64,000 bases of DNA, from assembly GCA_025464975.1 (NCBI GenBank), contig JAODMT010000015.1:17413-81412 (forward strand). Reading direction: 5' to 3'. The notes beneath the pieces were generated by a model. The model had not been told where the DNA came from. It worked only from the letters and a program-made list of their open reading frames with translations, and made no database searches. Below, piece by piece: positions 45,597-53,569 of the stretch; the stretch's first letter is position 1, and every line of letters starts with the position of its first letter. Origin of the DNA: Microbacteriaceae bacterium (GTDB lineage: Bacteria > Actinomycetota > Actinomycetes > Actinomycetales > Microbacteriaceae). Both the position numbers and the translations under genes were made by a program.

Positions 45597-46373
45597 TCAG
45601 GTCTGGCAGTGCGGGCACCAGTAGGTATCGCGCAGCTGCAAATCATCCTCGCCGAGCTGACCGCGTCGGACTGTCGCGCCGCAGCGATAACAGGCTTTCC
45701 CGTCCCGGCGGCTGACCCAATCGGTGGCCCCGCGAAGCTTTCCGGTTGTGGAGCGTGTGGCCCGGTTCTTGTTGGCGTCGAGAAGCCGATGGGCGAGGTC
45801 GACCAGTTTTTGCGGTTGGTCAATGTCGCCGACGCGTCTCGTGGGAAGCACCCCGCTGAGAAAGCACAGCTCGTTGCGGTAGACGTTGCCGAGCCCCGCC
45901 ATGACGCGCTGGTCGAGGAGGGCGAGCCCCACCGGTCGAGCGGGATCGGCAGTGAGTCGGCGCAGCGCCTCGGCCGGGTCCCAGTCCGGCCCGAGCAGGT
46001 CCGGGCCGAGGTATCCGACGACGCTCGATTCGTCACTGCGCGCCACCACATCCAGAGTGCCAAGCTGAAAGCCGACCGCGACCCAGTCGACGTTGGCGAG
46101 GATGGCCCGGGCCTGCCACTCCGGACGCCGCCATGCCGATCCGTGTTGGTAGGTGTGCCACGAGCCCTCCATCTTGAGGTGGCTGTGGATGGTGAAATCG
46201 TCGGTGCGGACGAGCACGTGTTTGCCGCGGCTGACCACCTCGTTCACCGTCCGCCCGCTCAGGTCGACTGTCGCGAAGGCCGGAACGCGAAGGTCGCAGC
46301 GGGTGAGCGCGCGACCGGAGAGTGCGCGGTCAAGGTTGATCGCGGTTCGGTAGACGGTATCTCCCTCCGGCAT
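45597..46373 (-). CDS. nei: Fpg/Nei family DNA glycosylase (endonuclease VIII type)
   Basis: A 258-residue bifunctional DNA glycosylase/AP lyase. The N terminus MPEGDTVYRT gives the catalytic Pro2 and Glu3 after Met removal; the helix-two-turn-helix is MAGLGNVYRNE; the C-terminal zinc finger has CYRC and CPHC with the beta-hairpin Arg in QLRDTYW. This resembles the mycobacterial Nei2 group. The start at 46373 lies one base from the lhr stop, so it is co-transcribed with lhr, a pairing well known in actinobacteria that links helicase action to base excision repair. Confidence 0.94.
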   Translation of the reverse strand: MPEGDTVYRTAINLDRALSGRALTRCDLRVPAFATVDLSGRTVNEVVSRGKHVLVRTDDFTIHSHLKMEGSWHTYQHGSAWRRPEWQARAILANVDWVAVGFQLGTLDVVARSDESSVVGYLGPDLLGPDWDPAEALRRLTADPARPVGLALLDQRVMAGLGNVYRNELCFLSGVLPTRRVGDIDQPQKLVDLAHRLLDANKNRATRSTTGKLRGATDWVSRRDGKACYRCGATVRRGQLGEDDLQLRDTYWCPHCQT

Positions 46374-46374
46374 C

Positions 46375-49300
46375 TCAGCCCCGCAGCCGCAGACCCTGCG
46401 GGGTGACGCTGAACCCGGCATCGAGGAGCGCATGCCCGAGCCCCGTGCCGATCACGAACTCCCCGTTCACCCGCTCGACCTTCAAGCGTCCACCGGACCG
46501 ACGGATGACGGCGGCCAGCGACCGAGCGGCCGCATCGATCGACCGCTCTTCCTCCTCGAAGGTGAGCATGGTCTTTCCGCCCCGCTCGACGTAGAGGGCG
46601 AGCGCCCCGTCCACGAGCACGACGATCGCGCCGGCCTTGCGCCCGGGGCGATGGCCGCGTTTGTCGTCGCCGGTCGGCGGGTTTGCCGGCCAGGGGAGTG
46701 CTGCGCCATAGGGATTCGCCGGGTCGGTGGCCGCGAGCGTGATCGCCACCGGTTCCCGGTCCGGATCCGGCTCCCGGGCGAACGAGCGCAACCGGTCGAC
46801 GGTGGCGCCGGTCGCGAACTGCGCGGCGCCGAGTCCCTCGACGAAGTACCCGCGCCTCGCCCGCCCGGTCTCCTCGAATCCGCTGAAGACGCGGTAGGCG
46901 AGGGAAAACCCGCCGCGAAGGCCCTCGCTCTGCACCGCGCCGCGAGTGACGACTCCGTAGCGCTCGAGCAGGAGCTCGGCCATCGCCACTCCGCGTACTG
47001 TCGCGTCCGGTTCCGCGAGGGGCAGCAGGGACCAGCGCCCCGCCGCGCTCGGCGGTCCGCCCTGGCTCGGAAGCGCCGGGCGTGCGCGGCCGCGGTAGGC
47101 GCGACTGCGCGGGGCGACCCTGGCCTTGGTCGTGGTTCCGCCTAGATAGGAGCGCAGCGGCGCGAGCGTGTCGTTGGTGATCAGGCCGGACCAGACAAGG
47201 TCCCAGAGTGCGGCGAGGAAGGCGCGGTCGTCGGTGCTCCCCACCGCGTTGGACAGCTGCCGAAAGAAGTACGCGCCTCCGCCGGCGAGGCTTGCCAGGA
47301 TGGAGCGCTGAAGCTCCGAAGTCTCGGCCCCGGTCGGTTCCGGAAGGGTCAAGCCCGCCGTTTCGGCGAGGTGCAGGCTCAACCACCCGTCGTTCCCCGC
47401 CAGGGCGCCGCCGCCGGACCAGATCACCTCTCCGGCCGCGGTCAACTCGTCGAGCATCACCGGTGAGTAGTCCTTGACCCGTGCGGGCAGAACGAGCGAC
47501 TCCCACGCGGATGCCGGCAGCGCCACACCGGCGAGCTGGTCGATCACCGCGGCGAGGCCGTCCACCCCGCGCAGCGGCTCGGTCACGTGCTGCCAGGCCG
47601 GAAGGAAGCGGCCGAGGGTTGCCGCGTCGACCGGTTCGACCTCGTGCCGAAGAGCGGCGAGGGATCGGCTTCTCAACCGCCGCAGCACCTCGACGTCGCA
47701 CCACTCGCTCCCGCTGTGCCCCGGCCGGAACTCGCCCTCCACCACACGACGCTGCTCCTGCAGCCGGCGGAGTGCGGCGGCAACGACGGCGGTGCCGAGC
47801 CCGAACCTGTCGGCGACGGCGTCGAGGGTGAACGGCGCGTGTGTGCGGGCGAATCGGCTCACGAGGTCGCCGAGCGGGTCTTCGACCGGCTCGATGAACA
47901 CCGAGGGGATGCCGATCGGCAACGGAGTCCCGAGCGCGTCACGCAACCGGGCGGCGTCTTCGATGATCGCCCAGCGCTCGCTCCCGGCCAACCAGACCCG
48001 GTTGTGAGTGGCGAGTTCGGCAAGCGCGGTGCCAAGCCAGGCGGCCCTGTCGTCGGCACTGGCCGGGTTGGACAACCCGATCCGGTCCGAGGAGAAGTCG
48101 AGGCGTTCGGCGATTTCCGGCGCGGACAGCGGTCCGAGCATCCGAAGCAGATCGACGATTCCTTCGGCGTCGCGGGCTCGTCGATCCGGCGCGAGCCGCT
48201 GCAGCTCCAGTTCGGTCTGTTCGAGCACGGCCGGATCGAGCAGTTCGCGAAGCTCGGCCCGACCGAGCAACTCGGCCAGCAGCGTCGGGTCGAGGGAAAG
48301 GGCGGCGGCGCGGCGCTCCGCGAGCGGGGAGTCGCCCTCGTACATGAACGCGGCGACGTAGCCGAAGAGCAGGGACCGGGCGAACGGGGAGGCCTGTTCG
48401 GTTTCCGTCTCGACAATGCGAATTCGCCGGCTCTCGATCTGAGCGGTCAGATCGGTGAGCGCCGGGAGGTCGTAGACGTCTTGCAGCACCTCGCGCACCG
48501 CCTCGAGCACGATCGGAAAGCTCGGATACTTGCGTGCCACGTCGAGCAGTTGGGACGCGCGTTGGCGCTGCTGCCAGAGCGGCGACCGCCGGCCGGGGTT
48601 GTAGCGCGGCAGAAGGAGCGCCCGGGCTGCGCACTCGCGGAACCGGGACGCGAAGAGCGCCGACCCGCCGACCTCCTCGGCGACGAGGTCGGCGAGTTCG
48701 GCTGATTCGAAGACGAACAGGTCGGCGCCGGGCGGCTCGCTCTCGGTGTCCGGGATGCGCAGGATGACGCCATCGTCGCTCGCCATCGCGGCGCCGTCGA
48801 GCCCGAACCGGTCACGGATGCGGGCGCCGACGGCCAGGGCCCACGGCGCATGCACCTGCATGCCGTATGGGGAATGAAGGATGACTCGCCAGTCACCGAG
48901 CTCGTCCCGGAAGCGTTCGACGACGAGGGTGCGGTCCGTCGGCACGTGTCCGGTCGCCGCCTTCTGGTCGTCGATGAACGCAACCAGGTTGTTCACGGCG
49001 AGCGGGTCGAGGCCACCCGTGAGCGCCCGCGCCCGCGCAACCTCATCTGAGGCGGAGGAGATCTGCCGAGTAAATTCCCCGATCGCGCGGCCGAGTTCCG
49101 CCGGGCGCCCGATCCCATCTCCCTTCCAGAACGGCACCTTGCCCGGTTGGCCGAACGCCGGAGAGACGATCACCCGATCGTGGGTGATGTCTTCGATGCG
49201 CCAACTCGTCGCGCCGAGCGCGAACACGTCGCCGACCCTCGACTCATAGACCATCTCCTCGTCGAGTTCACCGACGCGGGCCGGCGCGGCTTGTCCTGAG

Positions 49301-51042
49301 CCTGTCGAAGAGCCAGTCGATGAGGAGCCGACCATGAAGACCCCGAACAGTCCGCGATCCGGGATGGTGCCGCCCGAGGTCACCGCGAGTCGCTGCGCGC
49401 CCGGGCGCCCGGTGATTGTGCCGTTCACCCGATCCCAGACCACCCGTGGGCGCAACTCGGCGAATTCGTCGGACGGGTACCGTCCGCTGAGCAGATCGAG
49501 AGTGGCGTCGTAGGCCGACCGGGGGAGGCTGGCGAACGGGGCACTGCGGCGCACGGTGTCGAACCACTCGTCCACCCCGATCGAGTCGAGCGCGACGGCC
49601 GCGACGGTCTGCTGGGCGAGCACGTCGAGCGGGTTCTGCGGAATCCGCATCGCCTCGATCAGCCCGGCGGACATCCGCTCGCTCGCGACGGCAGAGTGGA
49701 TGAGGTCGGCGCGATGCTTGGGGAAGATGATGCCGCGCGACACCTCGCCGACCTGGTGACCGGCCCGGCCGACGCGCTGAAGACCGCTCGCCACGGACGG
49801 CGGGGACTCCACCTGGATGACGAGGTCGACGGCACCCATGTCGATGCCGAGCTCGAGGGAGCTCGTGGCGACGACGCAGCGCAGACGACCCGACTTGAGG
49901 TCGTCTTCGATGAGGGCCCGCTGATCCTTCGAGACGGAGCCGTGGTGGGCGCGGGCGAGAAGCGGGAGGGCGCCGGCAGTCTGACCGGCCTGCGCCATCA
50001 TCTGGGCGGGTGGCCCCGCCGCGCCGACGTTTCGAGGCACGAACCCGTCGTTATCGGCGGCGGCCAGGCTTCCGGCCGGTCCAACCAGTTGCGGCTCCGC
50101 CTCCCACGCCAGACGATCGGCGTAGATCTCGTTGAGCCGCGCTGTGAGGCGTTCGGCGAGGCGGCGGGAGTTGGCGAACACGATGGTCGAGCGGTGTTCC
50201 AGGATGCGGTTCACGATCTGTTCCTCGACGTGCGGCCAAATCGATCCCTGCGCCGGTTCGGTGGACCCGGCGGCCGACCCCTCCCGAATCGGAGCGGTGC
50301 CGAGCTCGGTCATGTCTTCGACCGGGACAACGACCGTGAGGTCGAACTTCTTCGTCGATGCCGGGGCGACTATGGTCACCGGTGCCCCTCCGGTGAGAAA
50401 CCGGGCGACCTCCTCCCGGGGGCGCACCGTCGCCGAGAGCCCGATGCGCTGCGCCGGCCGCTCCAGCAGCAGGTCAAGTCGCTCGAGCGAGAGCGCGAGG
50501 TGGGCGCCGCGCTTGGTTGAGGCGACGGCGTGCACTTCGTCGATGATTACCGTCTCGACTCCGCGAAGCGTGTCTCGCGCGGAGGCCGTGAGCATGAGGT
50601 ACAGCGACTCCGGCGTCGTGATGAGAATGTCCGGTGGTTGGCGTTGCAGAAGGCGCCGGTCGGATGAGGTCGTGTCTCCCGAGCGCACGCCGACGGTCAC
50701 CGACGGCGGTGACAGCCCGAGCCGCTTCGCCGTTTGGGTGATGCCGACGAGCGGCGCCCGGAGGTTGCGCTCGACGTCGACGGCAAGGGCCTTGAGCGGC
50801 GAGATGTAGAGCACCCTGGTGCGCCGGTTCGGGTCATCCGGCACCGGATCGGCGGTCAACCGGTCGATGGCCCAGAGGAAGGCGGCGAGAGTCTTGCCGG
50901 AACCGGTCGGGGCGACGACCAGCGCGTGCGACCCCTTGGTGATCGCCTCCCACGCCCCGAGTTGGGCCGGCGTCGGCTCGGCGAACGCGCCCTCGAACCA
51001 CTGGCTGGTGGCGGGCGAGAATCTGCCGAGCGGCGTGCTCAT
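46375..51042 (-). CDS. lhr: Large helicase-related protein Lhr
   Basis: A 1555-residue superfamily 2 DNA helicase, the usual length of long-form Lhr. Walker A APTGSGKT is at 44-51, the DEVH box at 168-171, motif VI is RVGRAGHQVG, and a long Lhr-specific C-terminal half follows. It unwinds 3'-tailed DNA and DNA:RNA hybrids in repair. The ATG at 51042 starts at the conserved region; a longer frame to 51249 was rejected. An interspersed repeat within codons near 49291-49312 gives a Ser/Thr/Gly-rich insert. It is followed at once by nei. Confidence 0.95.
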   Translation of the reverse strand: MSTPLGRFSPATSQWFEGAFAEPTPAQLGAWEAITKGSHALVVAPTGSGKTLAAFLWAIDRLTADPVPDDPNRRTRVLYISPLKALAVDVERNLRAPLVGITQTAKRLGLSPPSVTVGVRSGDTTSSDRRLLQRQPPDILITTPESLYLMLTASARDTLRGVETVIIDEVHAVASTKRGAHLALSLERLDLLLERPAQRIGLSATVRPREEVARFLTGGAPVTIVAPASTKKFDLTVVVPVEDMTELGTAPIREGSAAGSTEPAQGSIWPHVEEQIVNRILEHRSTIVFANSRRLAERLTARLNEIYADRLAWEAEPQLVGPAGSLAAADNDGFVPRNVGAAGPPAQMMAQAGQTAGALPLLARAHHGSVSKDQRALIEDDLKSGRLRCVVATSSLELGIDMGAVDLVIQVESPPSVASGLQRVGRAGHQVGEVSRGIIFPKHRADLIHSAVASERMSAGLIEAMRIPQNPLDVLAQQTVAAVALDSIGVDEWFDTVRRSAPFASLPRSAYDATLDLLSGRYPSDEFAELRPRVVWDRVNGTITGRPGAQRLAVTSGGTIPDRGLFGVFMVGSSSTGSSTGSGQAAPARVGELDEEMVYESRVGDVFALGATSWRIEDITHDRVIVSPAFGQPGKVPFWKGDGIGRPAELGRAIGEFTRQISSASDEVARARALTGGLDPLAVNNLVAFIDDQKAATGHVPTDRTLVVERFRDELGDWRVILHSPYGMQVHAPWALAVGARIRDRFGLDGAAMASDDGVILRIPDTESEPPGADLFVFESAELADLVAEEVGGSALFASRFRECAARALLLPRYNPGRRSPLWQQRQRASQLLDVARKYPSFPIVLEAVREVLQDVYDLPALTDLTAQIESRRIRIVETETEQASPFARSLLFGYVAAFMYEGDSPLAERRAAALSLDPTLLAELLGRAELRELLDPAVLEQTELELQRLAPDRRARDAEGIVDLLRMLGPLSAPEIAERLDFSSDRIGLSNPASADDRAAWLGTALAELATHNRVWLAGSERWAIIEDAARLRDALGTPLPIGIPSVFIEPVEDPLGDLVSRFARTHAPFTLDAVADRFGLGTAVVAAALRRLQEQRRVVEGEFRPGHSGSEWCDVEVLRRLRSRSLAALRHEVEPVDAATLGRFLPAWQHVTEPLRGVDGLAAVIDQLAGVALPASAWESLVLPARVKDYSPVMLDELTAAGEVIWSGGGALAGNDGWLSLHLAETAGLTLPEPTGAETSELQRSILASLAGGGAYFFRQLSNAVGSTDDRAFLAALWDLVWSGLITNDTLAPLRSYLGGTTTKARVAPRSRAYRGRARPALPSQGGPPSAAGRWSLLPLAEPDATVRGVAMAELLLERYGVVTRGAVQSEGLRGGFSLAYRVFSGFEETGRARRGYFVEGLGAAQFATGATVDRLRSFAREPDPDREPVAITLAATDPANPYGAALPWPANPPTGDDKRGHRPGRKAGAIVVLVDGALALYVERGGKTMLTFEEEERSIDAAARSLAAVIRRSGGRLKVERVNGEFVIGTGLGHALLDAGFSVTPQGLRLRG
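49291..49312. repeat. Interspersed repeat sequence inside lhr
   Basis: The segment contains GTCCTGAGCCTGTCGAAG, a short repeat found between genes in many bacteria. Here it is in frame within lhr and encodes part of STGSSTGSGQAA, a low-complexity loop. Confidence 0.55.
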
Positions 51043-51121
51043 CACTCCATCTTCGCCGACACGACCGACATCTCGCCCGATTCGCCCTCCTGTCCGCCGG
51101 AAGCGGACACGACGTGTCTGC

Positions 51122-51511
51122 CTAGAGTCTCGAGTCGTAGCGGTCGCGGCTGGCGTCGAACTCGTCCTGGTGCGCGTAGGCCCACTCCGCGAGGGCGATG
51201 ACCGGCTCCCGCAGACTCTCGCCGAGCGGCGACAGTGCGTACTCGACACGGGGTGGAATTTCCGGGTAGCTCGCGCGGGTAACGAGGCCGTCCCGCTCGA
51301 GTCGCTGAAGGGTCACGGTGAGCATGCGCTGCGAGATGCCCGGGATGTCCGCGGCGAGTCGCCCGTACCGCATTGGTCCGTGCTCGAGCAGGCCGATCAC
51401 GAACAGGCTCCACTTGTCGCCAACCCGAGAGAGGATGTCGCGGACGTGCGCGGCGGACGTCTCATCCGTGCGGCACATGGCGCCGATGTCGGTTGTGGCG
51501 TGGCTTCCCAT
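51122..51511 (-). CDS. HxlR family transcriptional regulator
   Basis: A 129-residue MarR-like winged-helix regulator of the HxlR/DUF24 type. CRTDETSAAHVRDILSRVGDKWSLFVIGLL holds the typical N-terminal Cys (Cys13), which in relatives such as YodB senses quinones or electrophiles. The wing is in PRVEYALSPLG. It is divergent from a DoxX gene; two palindromes in the shared promoter are likely operators. GGAGTGAG precedes the start. Confidence 0.92.
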   Translation of the reverse strand: MGSHATTDIGAMCRTDETSAAHVRDILSRVGDKWSLFVIGLLEHGPMRYGRLAADIPGISQRMLTVTLQRLERDGLVTRASYPEIPPRVEYALSPLGESLREPVIALAEWAYAHQDEFDASRDRYDSRL

Positions 51512-51561
51512 TTCTCACTCCAATGTTCGTAGCAGTCATGGAAGTAGGTGGGCTATTGCCC

Positions 51562-51571
51562 GTATAAATAC
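51562..51571. promoter_or_regulatory. Palindrome GTATAAATAC, HxlR operator candidate
   Basis: Perfect 4-base arms GTAT/ATAC around AA. It overlaps a TATAAA that could be the -10 element for doxX and resembles GTAT/ATAC half-sites known for HxlR-type regulators. Confidence 0.45.
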
Positions 51572-51581
51572 TTCTGGTGCG

Positions 51582-51598
51582 TAACGTATGCATCGTTA
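51582..51598. promoter_or_regulatory. Palindrome TAACG-N7-CGTTA, second operator candidate
   Basis: Perfect 5-base arms around TATGCAT, which itself contains the palindrome ATGCAT. It lies between the putative -10 region and the doxX ribosome site AAGGAG. Confidence 0.45.
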
Positions 51599-51614
51599 GT
51601 CTAAGGAGTTTCCC

Positions 51615-51983
51615 ATGCAGGTCGCCCTCTGGATCGATGCAATCCTCGTCGCCGTCCTCTACGTCGCGGCCGGCGGTATGAAGGTATTCAAGACCGCGAA
51701 ATTCTCCGAGTCGGCCCCGTGGGCGCAGAAGCTCGGCCCGACTGTCGTGCGCATGGTCGGGGTGATCGAGCTGCTCGGAGCGATCGGCCTGATCCTGCCG
51801 CAGGCCACCGGCATCGGCGCGCCGCTGTTGACGATCCTCGCCGCGTTCGGACTCCTTCTCATCCAAGTCGTCGCGATCGGCATCCACATCGCCGAGAAGT
51901 CGCTCAAGTCCCTTCCGGTAAACGCGATCCTCGTGATTCTGCCGCTCTTCGTCATCCTCGGCCGGTTGCTCTGGGTCAAGTAG
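51615..51983 (+). CDS. DoxX family membrane protein
   Basis: A 122-residue DoxX-like protein with four predicted membrane helices (about residues 3-22, 44-62, 67-90, 100-120) and the family segment AAGGMKVF. Such proteins often lie under HxlR-type regulators and are linked to quinone, thiol or oxidative stress. AAGGAG precedes the ATG. The divergent HxlR gene is its likely regulator. Confidence 0.9.
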   Translation: MQVALWIDAILVAVLYVAAGGMKVFKTAKFSESAPWAQKLGPTVVRMVGVIELLGAIGLILPQATGIGAPLLTILAAFGLLLIQVVAIGIHIAEKSLKSLPVNAILVILPLFVILGRLLWVK

Positions 51984-51986
51984 CCA

Positions 51987-52080
51987 TAGTTCTGGCGCAC
52001 TGGCGACCCGCAGGTCTCGATACGGGCGCTGAGCGCCCTACTCGACCCGCAGGCCTCGACCCGCGGGATTAGTTCTGGCG
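51987..52080. repeat. Short palindromic element flanked by 11-base direct repeats
   Basis: TAGTTCTGGCG occurs at 51987-51997 and 52070-52080. Between the copies lies a GC-rich palindrome: GGTC...TCGATAC, stem GGGCGC/GCGCCC with loop TGA, then TACTCGACC (52013-52047), plus a partial duplicate of GACCCGCAGG. The flanks look like a target-site duplication. Confidence 0.6.
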
Positions 52081-52110
52081 TGCGTGCGGACGAGCCGCTA
52101 GCGTGCGAGC

Positions 52111-52947
52111 ATGACCGCCACCCCGCACGTTGGAATCTCCGGGTGGCGGTACGCGCCCTGGCGGGGAGTGTTCTACCCTCCGGGTCTCGCGCAGCGGCTC
52201 GAACTGGCTTTCGCTGCCGAGCGCCTGAACTCCATCGAAATCAACGGCTCCTTCTATTCGCTGCAGCGCCCGTCGAGTTTCGAGCGGTGGCGGGACGAGA
52301 CGCCGGGCGACTTCGTATTCTCGGTGAAGGGTGGCCGGTTCATCACTCACATGCTCGCACTGCGCAACGCCAGGGCGGCGCTCGCCAACTTCTTCGCCTC
52401 AGGGGTGCTCGCCCTCGGCCCGAAGCTCGGCCCGGTGCTGTGGCAGCTTCCCGAGCGATCGCGGTTCGATGCCGAGCTGATGGACGAGTTCCTCTCGCTG
52501 CTGCCGCGGTCGACGAGCGAGGCCGTTGCTCTCACCGAGTTTCACGATGCCCGGGTCGACGGGCGGATGTTCGCGTCGACCGACGCCGAACGCCCGATTC
52601 GGCACGCCCTTGAGGTGCGGCATCCAAGCTTCGTCACCGACGAAGCCGTCGATCTGTTGCGCTCGCGGGATGTCGCCCTCGTCGTCGCGGACACCGCCGG
52701 TCGCTGGCCGATGGTGCGGAGCGTGACCTCCGACTTCGTCTACGTGCGCTTGCACGGTGACAAGGAGCTCTACTCCAGCGGCTACACCGACGAGGCGCTC
52801 GACTCCTGGGCGGCGGAGGTTCGCGGTTGGCTCGATGGAAGCGGATGTCCGGACGGAGTCGGTCGCGACGTCTTCGTCTACTTCGACAACGACATCAAGG
52901 TGCGGGCGCCGTTCGATGCGATGCATCTGATGGACCGCCTTCGCTGA
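52111..52947 (+). CDS. DUF72 family protein
   Basis: A 278-residue TIM-barrel protein of the DUF72/YecE family. The N terminus VGISGWRYAPWRGVFYPPGL and the segment EINGSFYSLQRPSSFERW are diagnostic, as is FVYVRLHGDKELYSSGYTDE near the end. The biochemical role is unknown. It is a single gene between a repeat element and a Nudix-like gene. Confidence 0.92.
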   Translation: MTATPHVGISGWRYAPWRGVFYPPGLAQRLELAFAAERLNSIEINGSFYSLQRPSSFERWRDETPGDFVFSVKGGRFITHMLALRNARAALANFFASGVLALGPKLGPVLWQLPERSRFDAELMDEFLSLLPRSTSEAVALTEFHDARVDGRMFASTDAERPIRHALEVRHPSFVTDEAVDLLRSRDVALVVADTAGRWPMVRSVTSDFVYVRLHGDKELYSSGYTDEALDSWAAEVRGWLDGSGCPDGVGRDVFVYFDNDIKVRAPFDAMHLMDRLR

Positions 52948-53004
52948 CGCGCCCTGACCACACGCGCCGTCACTACATCCGAGCGGGTTAAGTGAGAATG
53001 GAGC

Positions 53005-53544
53005 ATGAGCTCCGTAGGCACTCCCGACCCCAACTCAGGCTGGCTGTCCGAGGAGGAGCTCGCAGAGGCGAGGCGGCGGCTGCCGCTGCTCTACGTCGAG
53101 GCCGTGCCGGTGCGAGTGGATGGCGTCGGCCAGGTGACCGAGGTCGGCATCCTTCTGCGGGCCAACGCCGCCGGCTCGATCACCCGCACCCTCGTCTCGG
53201 GCCGAATCATGTTCGGGGAGAGCCTGCGAGACGCGCTCTTCCGCCATCTCGAGAAGGACCTCGGGCCCATGGCCTTCCCGCTTCTGCCGGCGAGCCCACT
53301 GCCGTTCTCGGTCGCGGAATACTTCCCCTTTCCCGGGGCGCAATTCACGGACGACCGGCAACACGCCGTGTCCCTCGCCTACGTCGTGCCGGTGACCGGC
53401 ACCTGCGAACCGCGGCAGGATGCCCTCGAACTCACCTGGATGACCCCGCAGGAAGCGGCATCCGACGCCGTCTCGGCCGAGATGGAGGGCGGTCGCGGCG
53501 CTCTCGTCCGCGCCGCCCTAGCATCGGTCGGCCGCCTGTACTGA
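53005..53544 (+). CDS. Nudix-fold protein with degenerate Nudix box (DUF4916-like)
   Basis: A 179-residue Nudix-fold protein. The Nudix box position holds GRIMFGESLRDALFRHLEKD: the first Glu and Arg are kept, but the REUxEE core reads RHLEKD, so the main metal-binding glutamates are lost or altered. It may therefore be a binding or regulatory protein and not a pyrophosphatase. Similar Nudix-like proteins occur in actinobacteria. It ends 25 bases from a convergent acyl-CoA synthetase gene. Confidence 0.8.
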   Translation: MSSVGTPDPNSGWLSEEELAEARRRLPLLYVEAVPVRVDGVGQVTEVGILLRANAAGSITRTLVSGRIMFGESLRDALFRHLEKDLGPMAFPLLPASPLPFSVAEYFPFPGAQFTDDRQHAVSLAYVVPVTGTCEPRQDALELTWMTPQEAASDAVSAEMEGGRGALVRAALASVGRLY

Positions 53545-53569
53545 TCGCCGGGCGCCGTGCCCCCGGGTC

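Noticed and set aside
51043..51249. N-terminal extension of Lhr
   Set aside because: The extra residues have no family match and overlap the HxlR gene; the conserved region begins at the ATG at 51042.
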